Shown: piece after piece, positions 10,803 through 23,656 of the stretch
Position numbering within the stretch: position 1 is the first letter of the stretch
Layout: each line of letters opens with the position of its first letter
Assembly (NCBI GenBank): GCA_964017145.1
Contig: OZ024841.1
Span: forward strand, 1,860,001-1,924,000
Direction: 5' to 3'
Source of the DNA: Agrocybe praecox
Lineage: Eukaryota > Basidiomycota > Agaricomycetes > Agaricales > Agrocybaceae
Length of the DNA stretch: 64,000 nucleotides
Notes under the pieces: model-generated
What the model was told of the DNA's origin: nothing
The model's database searches: none
What the model saw: the letters and a program-made list of their open reading frames with translations, nothing else
Made by a program: the position numbers and the translations under genes

Positions 10803-12683
10803 ACAACATCTTAACGACCCAACGAATAGATCCTATTGTCAATCCCGGAGTGGTATCGACCCACGTGCATGGTGGTAAGTGACCAGTGGCTATAGAGGAC
10901 ATAGGTGTTAAGAAAATACACACAGTCATTGGAGGGAGTAACTTTGGATTGAATACAACAACAGAGCTTCTGCAAGCAAGTGAATGCACGTCTGTCCCTA
11001 TACCTCAAGACAAGAGCGCTTATTGGTATCCAGTGAGGGCGGGTGTTCTAATTTTAGAATTTTATTTATTTTTGATTTGAACAGCAATTATATTTCCAGT
11101 AAGTAACTCAGTCATCCAATTAATCTTGGGAGTGCTATACAATACGCAGATGGGCGAACGGGAGCTTTACCAGCATCCAGGGGAATCCTGTTATGTGAGA
11201 TAGCACTTTTGGAGTAGCTCATAATAATCTCACAATCTTTTTAATCGCATAGTTGTAAGTATACGATGAATGATCCAAAAGGTCATATGTTGAAGCGCTT
11301 AGATTATCTATTCAGCGACGCTCCTGGAAATACAACCGCCTTTCCAAAAGACGTGAGTTTATGGTGTCCTAGATATCGCTGAACTAACCAGTCACCGAAA
11401 AAAAGTTTCGCATGCTATCAGGTAAGCTGGAATGTATATCGAAGATGTTGGCACTAACACTCCAGGCATAAAGGAGACCCAACTCTGAGGACACTCGACC
11501 CTTCAAGCTTTGCTCAACAAGCAGTGACTTTTCTTTGTCTCGATTTTAATGGAAAGTCCACGCGTTTCAACGAGCTGCCGAAGCAAAGGTGTCCATCCGG
11601 AATTCGCTCACAAATAGTACGAGGATGCCTACTTCTCCTTCTTAAGTAACGTTGCTTATTCGTCCATAAGAACTTTCCCAGTTGCTGGGATGGAGTGGTA
11701 CGCACCACCCAATTTCGGTCTCCGCTGAACTCCTACTTAATTTGCGCATACCGCATAATGCACAGAACACGGATTCTCCAGACCATCGATCTCATGTCGC
11801 GTTTTTATCAACAGGACCCGACAATGGAACTTGTCTGGATACGAAATTTATGGTCACGATCCCTCGAATTTTTATGGAGGTAAAGTAGTGAAGCGCTAAA
11901 GTAGTGTGTGATAAAATTAATAAGTGTCGCAGGTATATTGGGTTTCTCAACAATTCGACGACTTTCGGCGGCAAGCGGCTATTCCCGACCAACCATTTGT
12001 GTGAGTTTTTAGGATTACGCTCAGGAAGTCAATTCTTAACATTTTAGGCTAGGTTTTCAAATGGAGATCCCACCGGGTATTCTTACCACGCTGGTGTGTA
12101 CACTTTTTGTTGTAAACAGTTACTGCAACATACAAGAATTTAAAATAAAACCTTCACATAAAAGACTTCTTCAGCGGATGGGACGACGGAGTTTTGCAAA
12201 GAGCTCTCAATGAATGCAATTGCAATCCTTACGGGGACCCCTCCTGTTGTGTTTCGCAGGGAATCTTCAACCTAGACCAATCGAAACGGTGTTTCGTGAG
12301 CCAAACCATAAACGAAACTAGTGAGTGGTATTCATCTTGCATTCTGTGCGGACCTTCAAGTAAACTTTATGTACTCCTCTTATTAAGCCCTTGGGACGCT
12401 AGAATCCCTCCCCGGGGATAACCCGGTCCAGCTCCGCTGCTTCGAGGAATATTTCGCAAATTACACCCCAGCACTGCTTTCACCAGCATACGTGTTCACC
12501 GACGCGAATGTACCTCCTCCAACAGGAACAGTGTCAGTCCCGGCACAGACGTTTGCGATATCACAGTCTGCCCAAGGAACCTGCATAGGAAATGCTGCCT
12601 CAGACAGTATGAGGTACTTGAGACAACGAGGAAGGTTTCTGTTGGGGGTGTTGCTCCTGTCAGCTCAATGCTTCTTGTTCTGA
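10803..12683 (+). CDS. DUF1996 domain protein, probably secreted or surface-anchored (5' incomplete)
   Basis: Fungal DUF1996 family; role not established. Thirteen exons were rebuilt, all with matching phase: 10803-10874, 10926-11032, 11085-11098 (14 nt), 11150-11194, 11253-11352, 11406-11421 (16 nt), 11474-11616, 11671-11697, 11766-11879, 11933-12000, 12053-12093, 12165-12320, 12388-12683. Family signatures in order: RIDPIVNPG, STHVHGVIGGSNFG, CTSVPIPQDKSAYWYP, FRMLSGDPTLRT, CPSGIRSQINFPSCWDG, SPDHRSHVAF, FSNGDPTGYSYHADFFSGWD, then a Cys-rich block (CNCNPYGDPSCC). The His in HVHG, the SPDH and GYSYHADF blocks are conserved. The C-terminus ends in a hydrophobic stretch (FLLGVLLLSAQCFLF) directly before the stop, as in GPI-anchored or tail-anchored proteins. 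The signal-peptide exon is missing from my model. No frameshift was found. Confidence 0.88.
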
Positions 12684-13066
12684 TAGTCTTGTTCTATGAT
12701 AGCTTCGATCGTAATACTCTGTTGCGGCATTTCAATATATAATGCAAGCGCCGTATGTGTATGATATATGGAAGGTTTTACATACCTTGAGAGGAGCATC
12801 GACACTGAATCGCGAACCCATCGGTACCCGACCAGATATTTCTTTCCGAAGGGGGTAATGTGTTTGTTAATAATGGTATAGATCTCGAACTAAGTGAAAG
12901 CTTCTAAAACCCATAGAGGTGATCGTACAGTTTTGTGCCGTTAATGCGATATTGTCCCTGATTTCTAGATGCGGGGAGAATAAAAAGCAGGCTTCAATGA
13001 CTCTTCTTCTACAAGAGCTTCCTCCCCCAAGTTCTCTAGAAAACGAGTTCGACGAACTAGAGCTCA
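12684..13066 (+). other. Intergenic; promoter and leader of the amino-acid oxidase gene
   Basis: About 380 bp between two genes on the same strand. No separate gene seen. Confidence 0.5.
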
Positions 13067-15208
13067 ATGGCATCGTTCAAACGGAACAACCGCAGCTTCG
13101 TGCTTGCTGCCATCATCTCTCTCCAGTGGCTTCTTTCTCTTGGCTCTGTCGCCGCGTTGGACTATGACGGGGCGAGTCGAGACGCTGTCCTTTCACATCA
13201 TGGACGTTCTTTAATTTCCCGTTACACCGATGGTCTTAGCGAACAGCAACAAGCCACAGCTGTACGGAGAGCCGAAGATGACAACGAAAAAGTTGGTATT
13301 CTCGGTGCTGGTGCCAGTGGACTTTATTCTGCAGTGATACTCGAGTCCCTGGGTATTCCTTTCGAAATTATCGAGGCATCGGATAGGGTCGGAGGACGTC
13401 TGCACACTTACAAGTTCGAGAAAGGTGGAAAATATGATTACTTTGTCAGTTTTTCATTCAAATTTCTATATTGTTCAGCGAAGAAACTCACTGTACTTGT
13501 CCTTTACTCAGGACATTGGTGCAATGAGGTACCCTCTCCCAAAGACCGACGCGAACGGCAACTATGAGCCCGGTGTCATGCAGCGGCTCGGGCAGTTGTT
13601 CAACTACCTTGGGATGCAGAAGAAGCTTATTCCCTTCTACTTCAAATCGGATAAAGAACCAGGATTCCAATATTTCAATGGCGTTCGCTCCCGTCTTGGC
13701 GAGGGCAGCGACTTCAACGCTCCTGCCCTAGGTATCAATTCGACTTTCATCGAATTAGGCACTAGCAAAATCATTGGCGATGTCGTTGGCCCTTTTGCGC
13801 AGATGCTTTTTAACGACCTTCAGAACCACACTACGCACGGATGGGACGCGATGATGCGCAGCGATGCGTATTCAACCAGGGCTTATATGTCCTTCAAATA
13901 TATCCCAAGTCCGTCTTTCGGTTTGGAGCCAGAACATTTGTCGACGAGGGTCATCAATTGGGTGGAAACCTTCGACAAGAGTACCGGGTGGTACGACAGA
14001 GCGCTCACCGAGACAGTCCTGGAAGCTATAGCATTTGGAGAAGATGGACCAGAAGTCGACTGGAAATGCATCGAGTGAGTTGTTTTGAATCCCCTTAAAT
14101 ACATTTGTTTGACGATTGTTGCAATAAATCTGCAGTGGAGGATCCAGCGTTTTGGCACAAACAATGGCTAAATATGTCCAAGACAAAGTCGGGCAAGATG
14201 TGCTTGTCCTGAACGCGAGCGTCACTGCAATTGGGCTTGAAGCGGATTCAAAAGCATCTGGGATGGTTGTCACTGCTGGTGGAAAGGACCACAAGTATTC
14301 CCATGTCATTTCAACAATCCCGTTACCGGTCCTTCGTACAATGGATTTATCGGGTAGCAAGCTCGACGTCGTGCAAGAGAATGCTATTCACAAGTTGCAA
14401 TACGGTCCCTCCATCAAAGTCGGCGTCCTTTTCAATGAGACGTGGTGGACCAACGGTGCAGACAAGGACGGCAAGCCCTTCAACATTGTCGGCGGGCAGT
14501 CCTACACTGATCTCCCAATCCGTACTGTCGTCTACCCATCTTATGGAGCTTACACTCCTGATGTTTCGAAGACTCTTATCGCCAGTTACTGCTGGACTAA
14601 CGATGCCGAACGAATGGGTGCTTTGATCGGCACTGGCGAGGCGAAATACGAAGAGCAACTCCAACACCTCATCCTAAGTAATCTCGCAGCTGTTCACAAC
14701 GTGGAGTATTCATATCTGAAGAGCCGCGCCGTCGACATACACTCCTGGGACTGGAATCACGACCCATTGACTATGGGTAAGTTTAATTGTCTTTGCGATG
14801 AAACAGCTCCTCAACTCACGTTATTCGTCATCCCTAAGGTGCATTTGCTTTCTTCGGCCCTGGAGACTATGAAGACCTGTACACCAGTCTTAACAGACCC
14901 GCTGCCAACGGTAGACTGCACTTCGTCGGTGAGGCGTTGAGTATCCGTCATGCGTATGTTTTTTCTTCTTCGCCTAGTTTGCCCGTTTGTCATGCTGACT
15001 CGCTTCTAGCTGGGTTGTAGGTGCTCTTGACAGTGCATGGAGAGGCGTGTACAGCTACCTGCTCGCCGCTGATCCATCTAAAGTCGACAGATTCTTCGAA
15101 CTATGGGGCCGAAACCCCGAGTGGTTCGAAGAACCATCTGAAACCGGGGAGGGTTCGTCCAGTTTACTCGAGAAGTATCTCCGTCGCACTGCTCGTAACT
15201 CCAATTAA
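13067..15208 (+). CDS. Flavin monoamine oxidase family, L-amino-acid-oxidase-like, secreted
   Basis: FAD-dependent oxidase resembling fungal L-amino acid oxidases, which would release ammonia, H2O2 and 2-oxo acids outside the cell. Five exons: 13067-13444, 13512-14074, 14136-14776, 14839-14953, 15010-15208; 1896 nt, 631 aa. Residues 9-30 form a signal peptide (FVLAAIISLQWLLSLGSVAA). The FAD-binding GAGASG (80-85) and the following RVGGR (107-111) are intact; DIGAMRYP follows at the first splice. Further blocks are CIDGGSSVLAQTM, YCWTNDAERMG and the C-terminal FAD contact FVGEALSIRHAWVVGALDSA. Length and architecture match family members. Substrate range cannot be read. The upstream DUF1996 gene is on the same strand, but common regulation is not shown. 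Confidence 0.93.
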
Positions 15209-15687
15209 TTGTTGTACCGTCACGTCTGACTCATGACCGTGTTCTTTTTCTTGATGTTTTTCTCGATGATTTCATGTCTAGTTATACGCTCGTGACCGAA
15301 TTATAATGATTTTCATGCACTTGTCGCCTTTATGTGGCCGCTTGAAACTTGCTCTCTGAAAGGTGATAAGAGGACGATTCAGTGAAGACGATCACTACTT
15401 TTGGTATGTAAGTTGTGTTACCTAAGCTGCATTGTCAGAAGAGGTTGACCTGGTCACGCGACGGCAGTGTAATACTACCTACAACTTGATACTAAAAGTT
15501 CAAATTTTCAAATATCACCTCGGTACCACATAATTCAAAAATCCCTCGATACCGATAGGCAACATTGATAAATTTGTCAATTAAATTGTGAATCTAAAGG
15601 AAAACATGAAAGCAGAGTTGGACGTATACATACATTACGAAAGGATGATTTGACAGATGAAGAAACAGTGACACCAACCCCCAAGAT
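15209..15687. other. Convergent 3' flanks
   Basis: Lies between the 3' ends of the oxidase gene and the DCN1-like gene. No gene seen. Confidence 0.6.
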
Positions 15688-16886
15688 TCAAGTTTGCCCT
15701 TTGAACAGCCTTTCCTTCGCGCGCTCCACAAATTCGTCTATCAATGAGGGCCAAGCCGCTATACAAACGAAAAGTTCAGACAAGAAAATTCAACAATAAT
15801 TAAGCCGACGATCCACTGACCTTCCATATCATAGTTCGAGAACGTCGAATTCGTCGATCGAACGAAATCAAGGAACTGATAAGTTACCGTGAGCTCTACG
15901 CATCGAGCAGAAAAAGGTCAGAAAGATTTACCATTACCCATGTATCCTTACTAACGCCTTTAGGTCCTTTCTGGGTAAGGAACTCAGACCACCACTGTGT
16001 GTATTCTTCTTTCCAGCCTTCCTCGCGCATGTTGACATCATTTCCACTGTCGAGAGACACAATATGAGATAAAGCTCCCCCACTGAGTCCATGTGGGATG
16101 AGAAGTGCCCAAAAGGCTTGGGCGGTATCAAGTGCTTTATTGAACATCATAGTAAATTCAATGACAAGCATGACATAAAGTGTGGCTCGACTAACCAAGA
16201 CTCCGTTGACCCTCTGACCGCGCGAAGTCGAAGGTGTTGTTATATACCTTCTTGAAATATGCTGGATCTGACGCGAGTTGGTTTCGCAACTTCACTAGAG
16301 CATTCTTCATCCCTAGTATTGAATCGACGCTATGAGATAACCTGATGATTAGGATGACAAGATATTCAGTACAGCAACACATACCCAATTTGCTTCCATC
16401 CATCTACCCATCCTTGTCGTGGCCATCTGCCCATCGAAGGCGACTTGAGTTCATACGCTATGGCCAATAACACAACATTTTCCGGGTCGACTTCTAAATC
16501 TTCGCAGAACTTAATTGTTCCGTCTATGGTGATATCATCATCCTCGGGATCTATCACATACAAAAGTCAGTATTTGCCTTGATCCTAGTGTACATTACAC
16601 TGACCTTTGTATTTATCAAACAGCTGGCCCAGTTTGCTCGTTGACGGTGCAGATGAATCTCCTTTCCTCCGCGCCCCACTTGTGAATGCGTTGGGATTGT
16701 TATAGTACGCGTCTATAGCAACATCTAGTCTTTTATGGACCTCAAGAAACTTGCGAGCATCTCTTGACCTAATCAAAGACTAGGATCAGTCAAAGATCGC
16801 AATTGCAGAGTTTCGTAAAGCACTTACGACGCCCCTGTAATCGAGCAGAACTGATTAATGTCGTTTTCGAATCTCCTGTCAGACAT
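15688..16886 (-). CDS. DCN1: DCN1-like cullin neddylation factor (UBA + cullin-binding domain)
   Basis: Scaffold-type E3 that promotes NEDD8/Rub1 transfer to cullins. Seven exons on the minus strand: 16886-16828, 16768-16605, 16550-16385, 16329-16196, 16134-15932, 15875-15821, 15758-15688; 852 nt, 283 aa, all phases match. An N-terminal UBA-like segment reads FENDINQFCSITGAS...ARKFLEVHKRLDVAIDAYY. The cullin-binding (PONY) domain contains DGTIKFCEDLEVDPENVV, AYELKSPSMG, DGWKQIGVDSI, YFKKVYNNTFDFA, ARSEGQRSLALDTAQAFW and the C-terminal DMEAAWPSLIDEFVE. This is the standard fungal architecture. It has no linkage to the metabolic genes nearby. Confidence 0.95.
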
Positions 16887-19800
16887 GTTGTTCTATAGGG
16901 GTTTTTCGTTTCAGACTATGTTGGAAGATGAGAATCAAAGATAGGATACAGTTTCAGGCTGCACGATAGTCGACGATTGACCTACAACTACTAATACCTG
17001 TTCAAAAGTATTGAAAGTTGGCGCTTCCGGTTCGATTACAATCATCACGTGCGAAAACGCGTACGGATCAGACGGCAGAAACCAAGGGCGTAAGTTTTGG
17101 AGACATCCGCTATGATTGGCACACTTTTAAATCACCCTAATCAGCCGCATAGAACAAATGCATCTTCAAAAAATCCTTGGCTGAGCAGATCCTTGAGGAA
17201 TTTTAGTTCATTCCAGCTCAGACTGTGATTTTTTAGGCGGAGTTCGAACCTCCTCACAATCAGTCGCATCATTTTGGTTCTTCAACTACTTATTCCCCCC
17301 AAGCATGTCCAGAGACAAGCGGTTCGGTTACACACGGAAGCTGTGCTCGTCTGGGAGCCTGTTTAGTGCGCAGGCCATCAGGAACCAGAGAAGAAGGGTG
17401 GTTCGGAATTTGGGTTACGTTCTTTGTTCATTAGCTGACACACCCACGCCGTCACTCTACTGTGTGTTGTCGTTTTCTTCTAGTCCCAGATCACTGATGA
17501 TATGCATGATACTCCGTCGCCTGACATACACCTATGTATCTCAACTCCTCTGGGTTTGATAGCCTCTCGCCTTTTCGGACCGTGGAATTCTGATCTGGTA
17601 CCCACAATAGTCTCCTCAGCCGAGTTTCTACCCCGGACTTTGAACGACGTCACTCACAACTAAGCGGACAGGAATGGAAGGATAAAAACGCTTGATAGAT
17701 CATGTTCGTAGAATGGATACTCTGGCTTCCTATCAGTTTCTTGTTTGTTTCTATTCATTCTGCAGAAGGAAACGGATGCCCTGAACATCTGACCAGCCTT
17801 CCAAATCTCTGGCACTGTGACTTGTAGGAGCTTCTGTCAATCTGACATGTCATGTCACCCACAACATATCTGTCCGGGGGTCTCTACTATCTTGGTTCTC
17901 CCATTGTTCAACTGTTCAGAACTCTTCTACTTTATAAAAGCTCCGACCCTTCCACACGCAGCGAGTTGTAAAAATTTCAATCCAAGTTCATCTGCGCAAG
18001 GTTTAAGTCTCCGGAAATATGTATTACATACATGGCCGAGATTGCCTTGATGATTATACATAAGTATGTACTTTGAACCGCCTTCACAAGTTTCAAGTGG
18101 CTCAACATCAGCTAACGCTATCCACCTAATAACGTCTGATGGATGAGGGTAAGTTAAAATCAATCATTCATAGTGCTTTACTTTTTTAATAACAATAACC
18201 GCATAGCTGTGGTTACCTCACTTTTCACTTTTGACTGTCAGTGCTCCCGAACATCTAGAAGCCTCCCGTCAATTTTTGCATCATATGTAAAGATCCTGGG
18301 CGGTTGAGCAAGCATACAATTTTACGGCTATGGCACATTGCTTACTTATCTATGAGAAACAGCGCGGACAGCCTCTATTTATGAACGTCCGAAGAAAACT
18401 ATTCTTTTTTAATATAGTTGTCAACAATCATGGACATCTTCACCTTCGCGACCATCAACAGTAATCGCGTTCGCGATGACGTTTCGAAGCACACATGTCG
18501 CGCAACTGGCTCCCCGCGGTGTACGAACCAAAAACCTGCGCCAACCTCATTGAATTTGGTTTTTTGGAGAAGTATGTGACTTTTAAGACTCACTCCCACT
18601 CCAAGTTCCCTAATCTATATTAAATTTTAGCCTCCAACTCAGTGCTCTAAAACCAGGAGTATCAAAACACCGAGATGAATAGGACAAAAACACCCTGAAG
18701 CATCATTTCTATGAAGCCGGTTCACTAGGCTAATACTACTCTATCATGCTCGATCGGTTTGATGTTATAGCCGCGTGAATAAACACCGTGAAGGCGCTGG
18801 GCCTAATAATCCTCCATCCAGGAACATGTATATTTTTTTTCGACCGCCATTCCAATTTAGAAGAAAGGAATAAAATACTACGCGTGTAAGTACGCGTAAG
18901 TAGGATTAAACCCATCCTTCAAAGACCGCTTTCTCCGTAGCGCATCGGCAAGATAAGAGAAGAAAACCCAGGTGTTATTTGGTATCCACCACGAATTGCC
19001 GTCGCGTCGAAGGCTTTACATACACTTTTAAATTTGTTGGTGTGAGAGCATGATGCGCGGATCATCTGCATCAGGATGGTTAGTAGCCTAATAGTAATAC
19101 TAATGACCGTTAAATAGCCCTTTACTTAAAGGCTGAGGTTGTGTGGTCGTATCTGTATGCTTGTAACATCGCCGACCAGCGACGAGAGCTTGAAAGTTCT
19201 TACTGGCACCGCGGGACTATCTTTAAATTCGTCTCGTCTTTCTCTTGCAAGTTCTGACGACATTCATTACGGGATATATAGTAAGAAGGAAAGTGACTAA
19301 ACTAAACGAACCGGCTCTGGATTTAATAATACGATCATCCACCGGCTTATTTCTCTCGGATCCACACCACTCACACTCACATGTACACATACATATATTA
19401 CTCCTCGTGTTAACCACTGCTTCCTTCACACTTGACTTCTTCGATCGTGTCATGGGTTTTTGGGTCTTCGCCAATATTCTCATGTACATACATACATTGT
19501 ACATACCATAAAAAGAAGGGAAGAAAGGAAGGAAGAAGGAAGCAGCACCGACCAATTAATTGAGGCGTCAGTTACCGACTCTCGGCATTCGGATGGATCT
19601 ACATCTACTATTCTGTATAGATCCGTCTGTCGTAAGTAATCTATTATGTGAATTACAGACAAAATTTCACTCATTTTACGCACCAACTTGTGGGGACAGA
19701 CAGAAGGCTATATACGGTACACCTAAAGCTAATAGGCAATATCAACACCCCCTCCCCTCGCCGGTGTCGGTGTAGCTCCATTTCAGGGCCTGCTCGCAAG

Positions 19801-21045
19801 TATGCATATATAGGTAATTTCGGAGAATTGGCACTCAGCTTCTCCGAGTCCGTAATGGCGCATAATACATACGCCGTAAAGCGTCCGCGTAAAGCGTCAA
19901 CTCAGTGCTTAAAAGCCCACCCTCTTTTTTTTCACAGGCCTGAGGTGCCGTACATGCACTGCATATAGCGGCCTTTCCCGAACAGGTAGGTCGCGAGCGC
20001 TCGATGTTATGCCGGCGCTTATGATAAAACTCGACTAACTCCAGTTCAGCGGTGCGGTGGAGAATTCGTATTACGTAGGGTGGCATGCGACCTTATGACC
20101 ATAAATTCTCAATGGAATCGCTTGAAGGCATGAATGATGATGATACTAGTAATAAATACCTGAGATAAATCACGCTTTTTCGTCCTTGTGGTATCTATTA
20201 TACATATGTATGTACAATTCAAAAAAAACTAAAAATTTTCCGTATATATGTACTATATATGGTACGTCACTACGTGATACGTCCAGGCACCGACGGAAGT
20301 ATATTCTAAATGGTAACTACCACTATCAGAACAGCCAAGCCCAGAGACGGAGCCAAGACAACCCCAATGATCCTCTCGGAGATACTGTGAATTATTAATA
20401 CATACCCCCTGCCTTGAAGTTACGTGCCCAGCGCTCAGTGCCTAATCTTTCAATTACCTATCTTTACTACTACTTACCTACACTGATAATCGCAGCATTC
20501 AATATTTTTTCAATATTGATAGATATCAACCCACTCAGGCTGCTTGGAATTAGAACACTCACCAGCGTCAGCCTAGAAGCTCAGACTCTCAGAGATCATC
20601 TATGTAGGTATGGAGCCTGCTTGCCTGGCCCAGGGGCCAGCCGGCCACTGACGGTGAGAGGTACTGCGCACGGAGAAAATCGATCATGATCGTGATTGAT
20701 CAACGCCCACCTGATAAAGTCCAATTAATGCTCGAATGGCCGATGGGTTAACTATAATAGCCTAGTAGTTACCACCTGGCTACCTAGCACCAGGTGCACC
20801 GCAGATCGGCAACGACGGGGTGGATGATAGATGATAGATACCTAATATACATAGTATACACATACATGCTTAGAATAGATGACATTAGACAGTCACGACA
20901 GATTGCACTGATCAAGCCTTGACTAGCCCGAACTCTTGACTCTTGGGCTTTGACGGACGTCACTCGGACTCGTGAAAGATGTGAGATGCCATCTGGTACC
21001 AGAGGCAGTGGCGGGGCTCGACTGTCGAGTGTCGAGTCCAACCGG

Positions 21046-21065
21046 TTGACTTGACTTGACTTGAC
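21046..21065. repeat. Pentanucleotide microsatellite (TTGAC)4
   Basis: Four perfect copies of TTGAC. They lie inside a stretch of related GACTC/GACTG words from 20930 to 21070. Confidence 0.9.
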
Positions 21066-22630
21066 TCGATTCAATTCCTCTAGGGCTCGGTAAGCTTGAA
21101 GCTGGCTGCACAACTCTGACAGGTTATTAGTACGAGCGAGGTAGGATGATGTCATGCGCCGCCTACTTATTTCCTCGAGAAAATACTAGTAACACAATTA
21201 AAGCGGGGGAAGGAAGGACGGTCTCTGAGCGCTCCTATCGTCTCTTGTCCTGGATCCCGACTATGGGATTTAGTTCAATGATACATTAAATATCATATAT
21301 CATATCATAGAGTCATATCATAATCTAACTAATTAACAACCACTTCACACATAACGGTAGTGACATACCCCTGCGCAGCTCGATATTAATCCATCCATAT
21401 CAGCGATTCTGATTTCACATTCTTAAGTCTTAATAATATCATAGTTAGCGGATAAAGTTAGCACGTACCAAAGAAAGGATTCAGGAGGGCGGCGCTCTTA
21501 GATCTTTTCACAAGTACCTAGTACCTACGTACGTATCACAGATGCCATCATCGGAGTCATGCATGCATCAATAACTACTTACCGCTAATCTGATATACCA
21601 AAACCAAAAGTAGTGGATCATCGTGTCTAAAATAAATTCGAATCTACTGTCAGACGCAGTAGCCTGAGGTGGTAGACAGTAGCCCACGACCAACGTCTGT
21701 CCTACTTAGTCACGACTGACTAAACGACCTACTTATATCCTGGCACACGCCGCCCGATAAGGAACCCACAAAGACTCCATGTCACATCATAGTACTAACA
21801 TATAATAATATACACGCATCAACGCCCCCCTCCGAGTCACTTCCTATTCAAGCAGTCCACTTCCCTCGTCTCGTCGCGTCCGAAAATTCGAATTGCCACG
21901 GTATGAATATGCCCAAGTAAGTACATAAGCAATGAAGTAATACATAATCTAGTGTGTACGTACGTACGTACTACGGATATATCCTACCGAGTCGTACGTG
22001 CGTGCGCTCACGCGCCCGCCGGGGGTTTTAAACCTGCCCTGTCCAGTGTCTTTCGCCTGTCATCCATCACTTGTGGCGGTCTGTAAGTAAAAGAAAATAT
22101 GTACCCTCTTTCTGCCAGCCTGCCAGCCCCGCCTTTGTCAGACACCCGATGCCCTGCCCTGACCATAAAAATGACAACCGTACTCGCTTCGCGGAGGGAC
22201 AGCTGCTCGGTATGTAGGCACGACCTCCCGACTGAGCAAGGCAACAACCAACCCCCAATTTTAAGAAATGAACGAATTTTGGAGATATGAAATGTGGATA
22301 TCAATTGATGGATATAGGACAAATGTATGTATGTATATGGATGTATGATGCAGGGGGTGGTGGTAGTAATACTAATAGATGAAGATGAGGGGGAATGCTA
22401 GTGATTTTCGACAAAAAAACAAACAGACAGATAGACACATCAGAGGAGAGGTAAGTGCTACAAACAAAAAACCAAAAAAGAATTAGTGCAAAGAGTGAGA
22501 GGATGGACGGGGAGGATTTTACGGGCTGGTAATAATAAAAATTAGAACACGAACGCAAGAAAGGTAAAAGAAGAAAGTCCCGTATAATTCAGGATATATG
22601 GGACATGCAAAAAAAGGGGGGTTGTTGCCA

Positions 22631-22648
22631 AGATAGATAGATAGATAG
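22631..22648. repeat. Tetranucleotide microsatellite (AGAT)n
   Basis: AGAT repeated four times plus AG. It lies about 130 bp beyond the 3' end of the proline/serine-rich protein gene. Confidence 0.9.
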
Positions 22649-22779
22649 GTGTTGGGTAGTAATCGCGTAATGCGTCGGCGTAGGTGGGGCGGGATATATA
22701 TTCGTTATCTATATGCATGCAAGTCGCAATTATCATCTGGCGAATGAGAGTGATGTGGTTATGATGGTGTTGCAATAAT

Positions 22780-23656
22780 TCATGTTCGAACGATAACACG
22801 CCTTGTGTGCTTCCCCGCTCGCCTCCGCTCAGCATAGGGCATAGGCCTCCTCCAAGATTCATCGTCGAGGTCTTCTGTTGCGTATTCCGATTTGGAGCCT
22901 ATTGGACCGCCGCCGATGGAAGAAGGGTCTTGTGGCGGCTGTTGCTGCATTGATGGGACGTGGATATTCGGCGGTGGTGGTTGGGAGGTGGGCGGGGTAT
23001 GTGATGATGCTGATGACGATTGGGGATATAGGGGCGCGGGTGTTACTGAGATTGCACTTCGCTGTGGCCGCGATGATGGGTGAGGGTATAACGTAGGTGC
23101 TGCTGATGACTGCACTGGCGAATGTTGGGGTGGGATGGTGGTTCCTCCGTTCATCCACGGTCGGGTGGTAGAAGAGCTTCTGGATTTTATTGGCTCTGGT
23201 TCAGAGCCGTTGGGAAAGTCGACCTCGATGCGGACACGGACGATCTCTTTACCCGCCTGAGCAAAGAAAGCGCGTTCCTGACGTTGAAAGAAGCCACTAG
23301 TTGGACCTGGTCTCATTTCTGGGAAATTGTCTGGTGGTGCAGGGGGAAACATGGCCATTAAATCGTGACCTGTAGGGGGTGTTGGGTATTTTCTGTGTGA
23401 TGGATCTGGGGTCTGTGTGAGGTCGACATCTATTGAAGATGTGAGATATATATAGATGTTAATAGGACAAAAACATACCTCTTAGAGAGCTAGGAGATAA
23501 AGGACGACGCAAACGAGCATTTGTTGGATTTGCGGGGGGCGGTGGTGAATGTGAATGACCCATTGCTGGTTTGTACTGTGGGCTGTTTGAGGTTGTAGAA
23601 GCAGTTGGGGAAGGGGAAGTTGAGACGGGACGGAGATGGTAGGTGGTCGCTGACAT
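22780..23656 (-). CDS. Proline/serine-rich protein of unknown function
   Basis: Two exons on the minus strand, 23656-23479 and 23429-22780, with a GTATGT...ATAG intron; 828 nt, 275 aa. The ATG sits in good context. Low-complexity Pro/Ser/Thr segments (residues 10-50 and 135-220) flank an ordered block: TPPTGHDLMAMFPPAPPDNF, then FFQRQERAFFAQAGKEIVRV and RIEVDF. The C-terminus is acidic then strongly basic (EDLDDESW...ERRRAGKHTRRVIVRT), which could be a nuclear targeting or nucleic-acid-binding tail. I do not recognise the family; the ordered block looks like a conserved domain. An upstream frame (to about 23957) ends in a donor (GCAG/GTAGGA) that could splice to an acceptor overlapping this ATG, giving an alternative longer N-terminus. 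The gene is isolated by 5-6 kb of non-coding DNA on both sides. Confidence 0.72.

Larger units (their letters stand above)
16887..22779. other. Gene-poor zone, left part (5.9 kb)
   Basis: No gene with recognisable domains or a consistent exon chain. Open frames are short and overlap on both strands. The right half is rich in simple-sequence tracts: (TTGAC)4 at 21046, TACG repeats near 21957-21970, TATG repeats near 22322-22337 and AGAT repeats at 22631. A short frame at 18430-18579 starts MDIFTF but has no prenylation signal. Length and composition are unlike the rest of the window, where gaps are mostly 0.4-2.6 kb. Confidence 0.55.

Noticed and set aside
17241..17250. AGTTCGAACC, resembling a tRNA T-loop (B box)
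   Set aside because: No matching A box, acceptor stem or cloverleaf could be drawn around it.
18430..18579. 49-aa frame starting MDIFTF, reminiscent of basidiomycete pheromone precursors
   Set aside because: No C-terminal CaaX box, and no pheromone receptor nearby.
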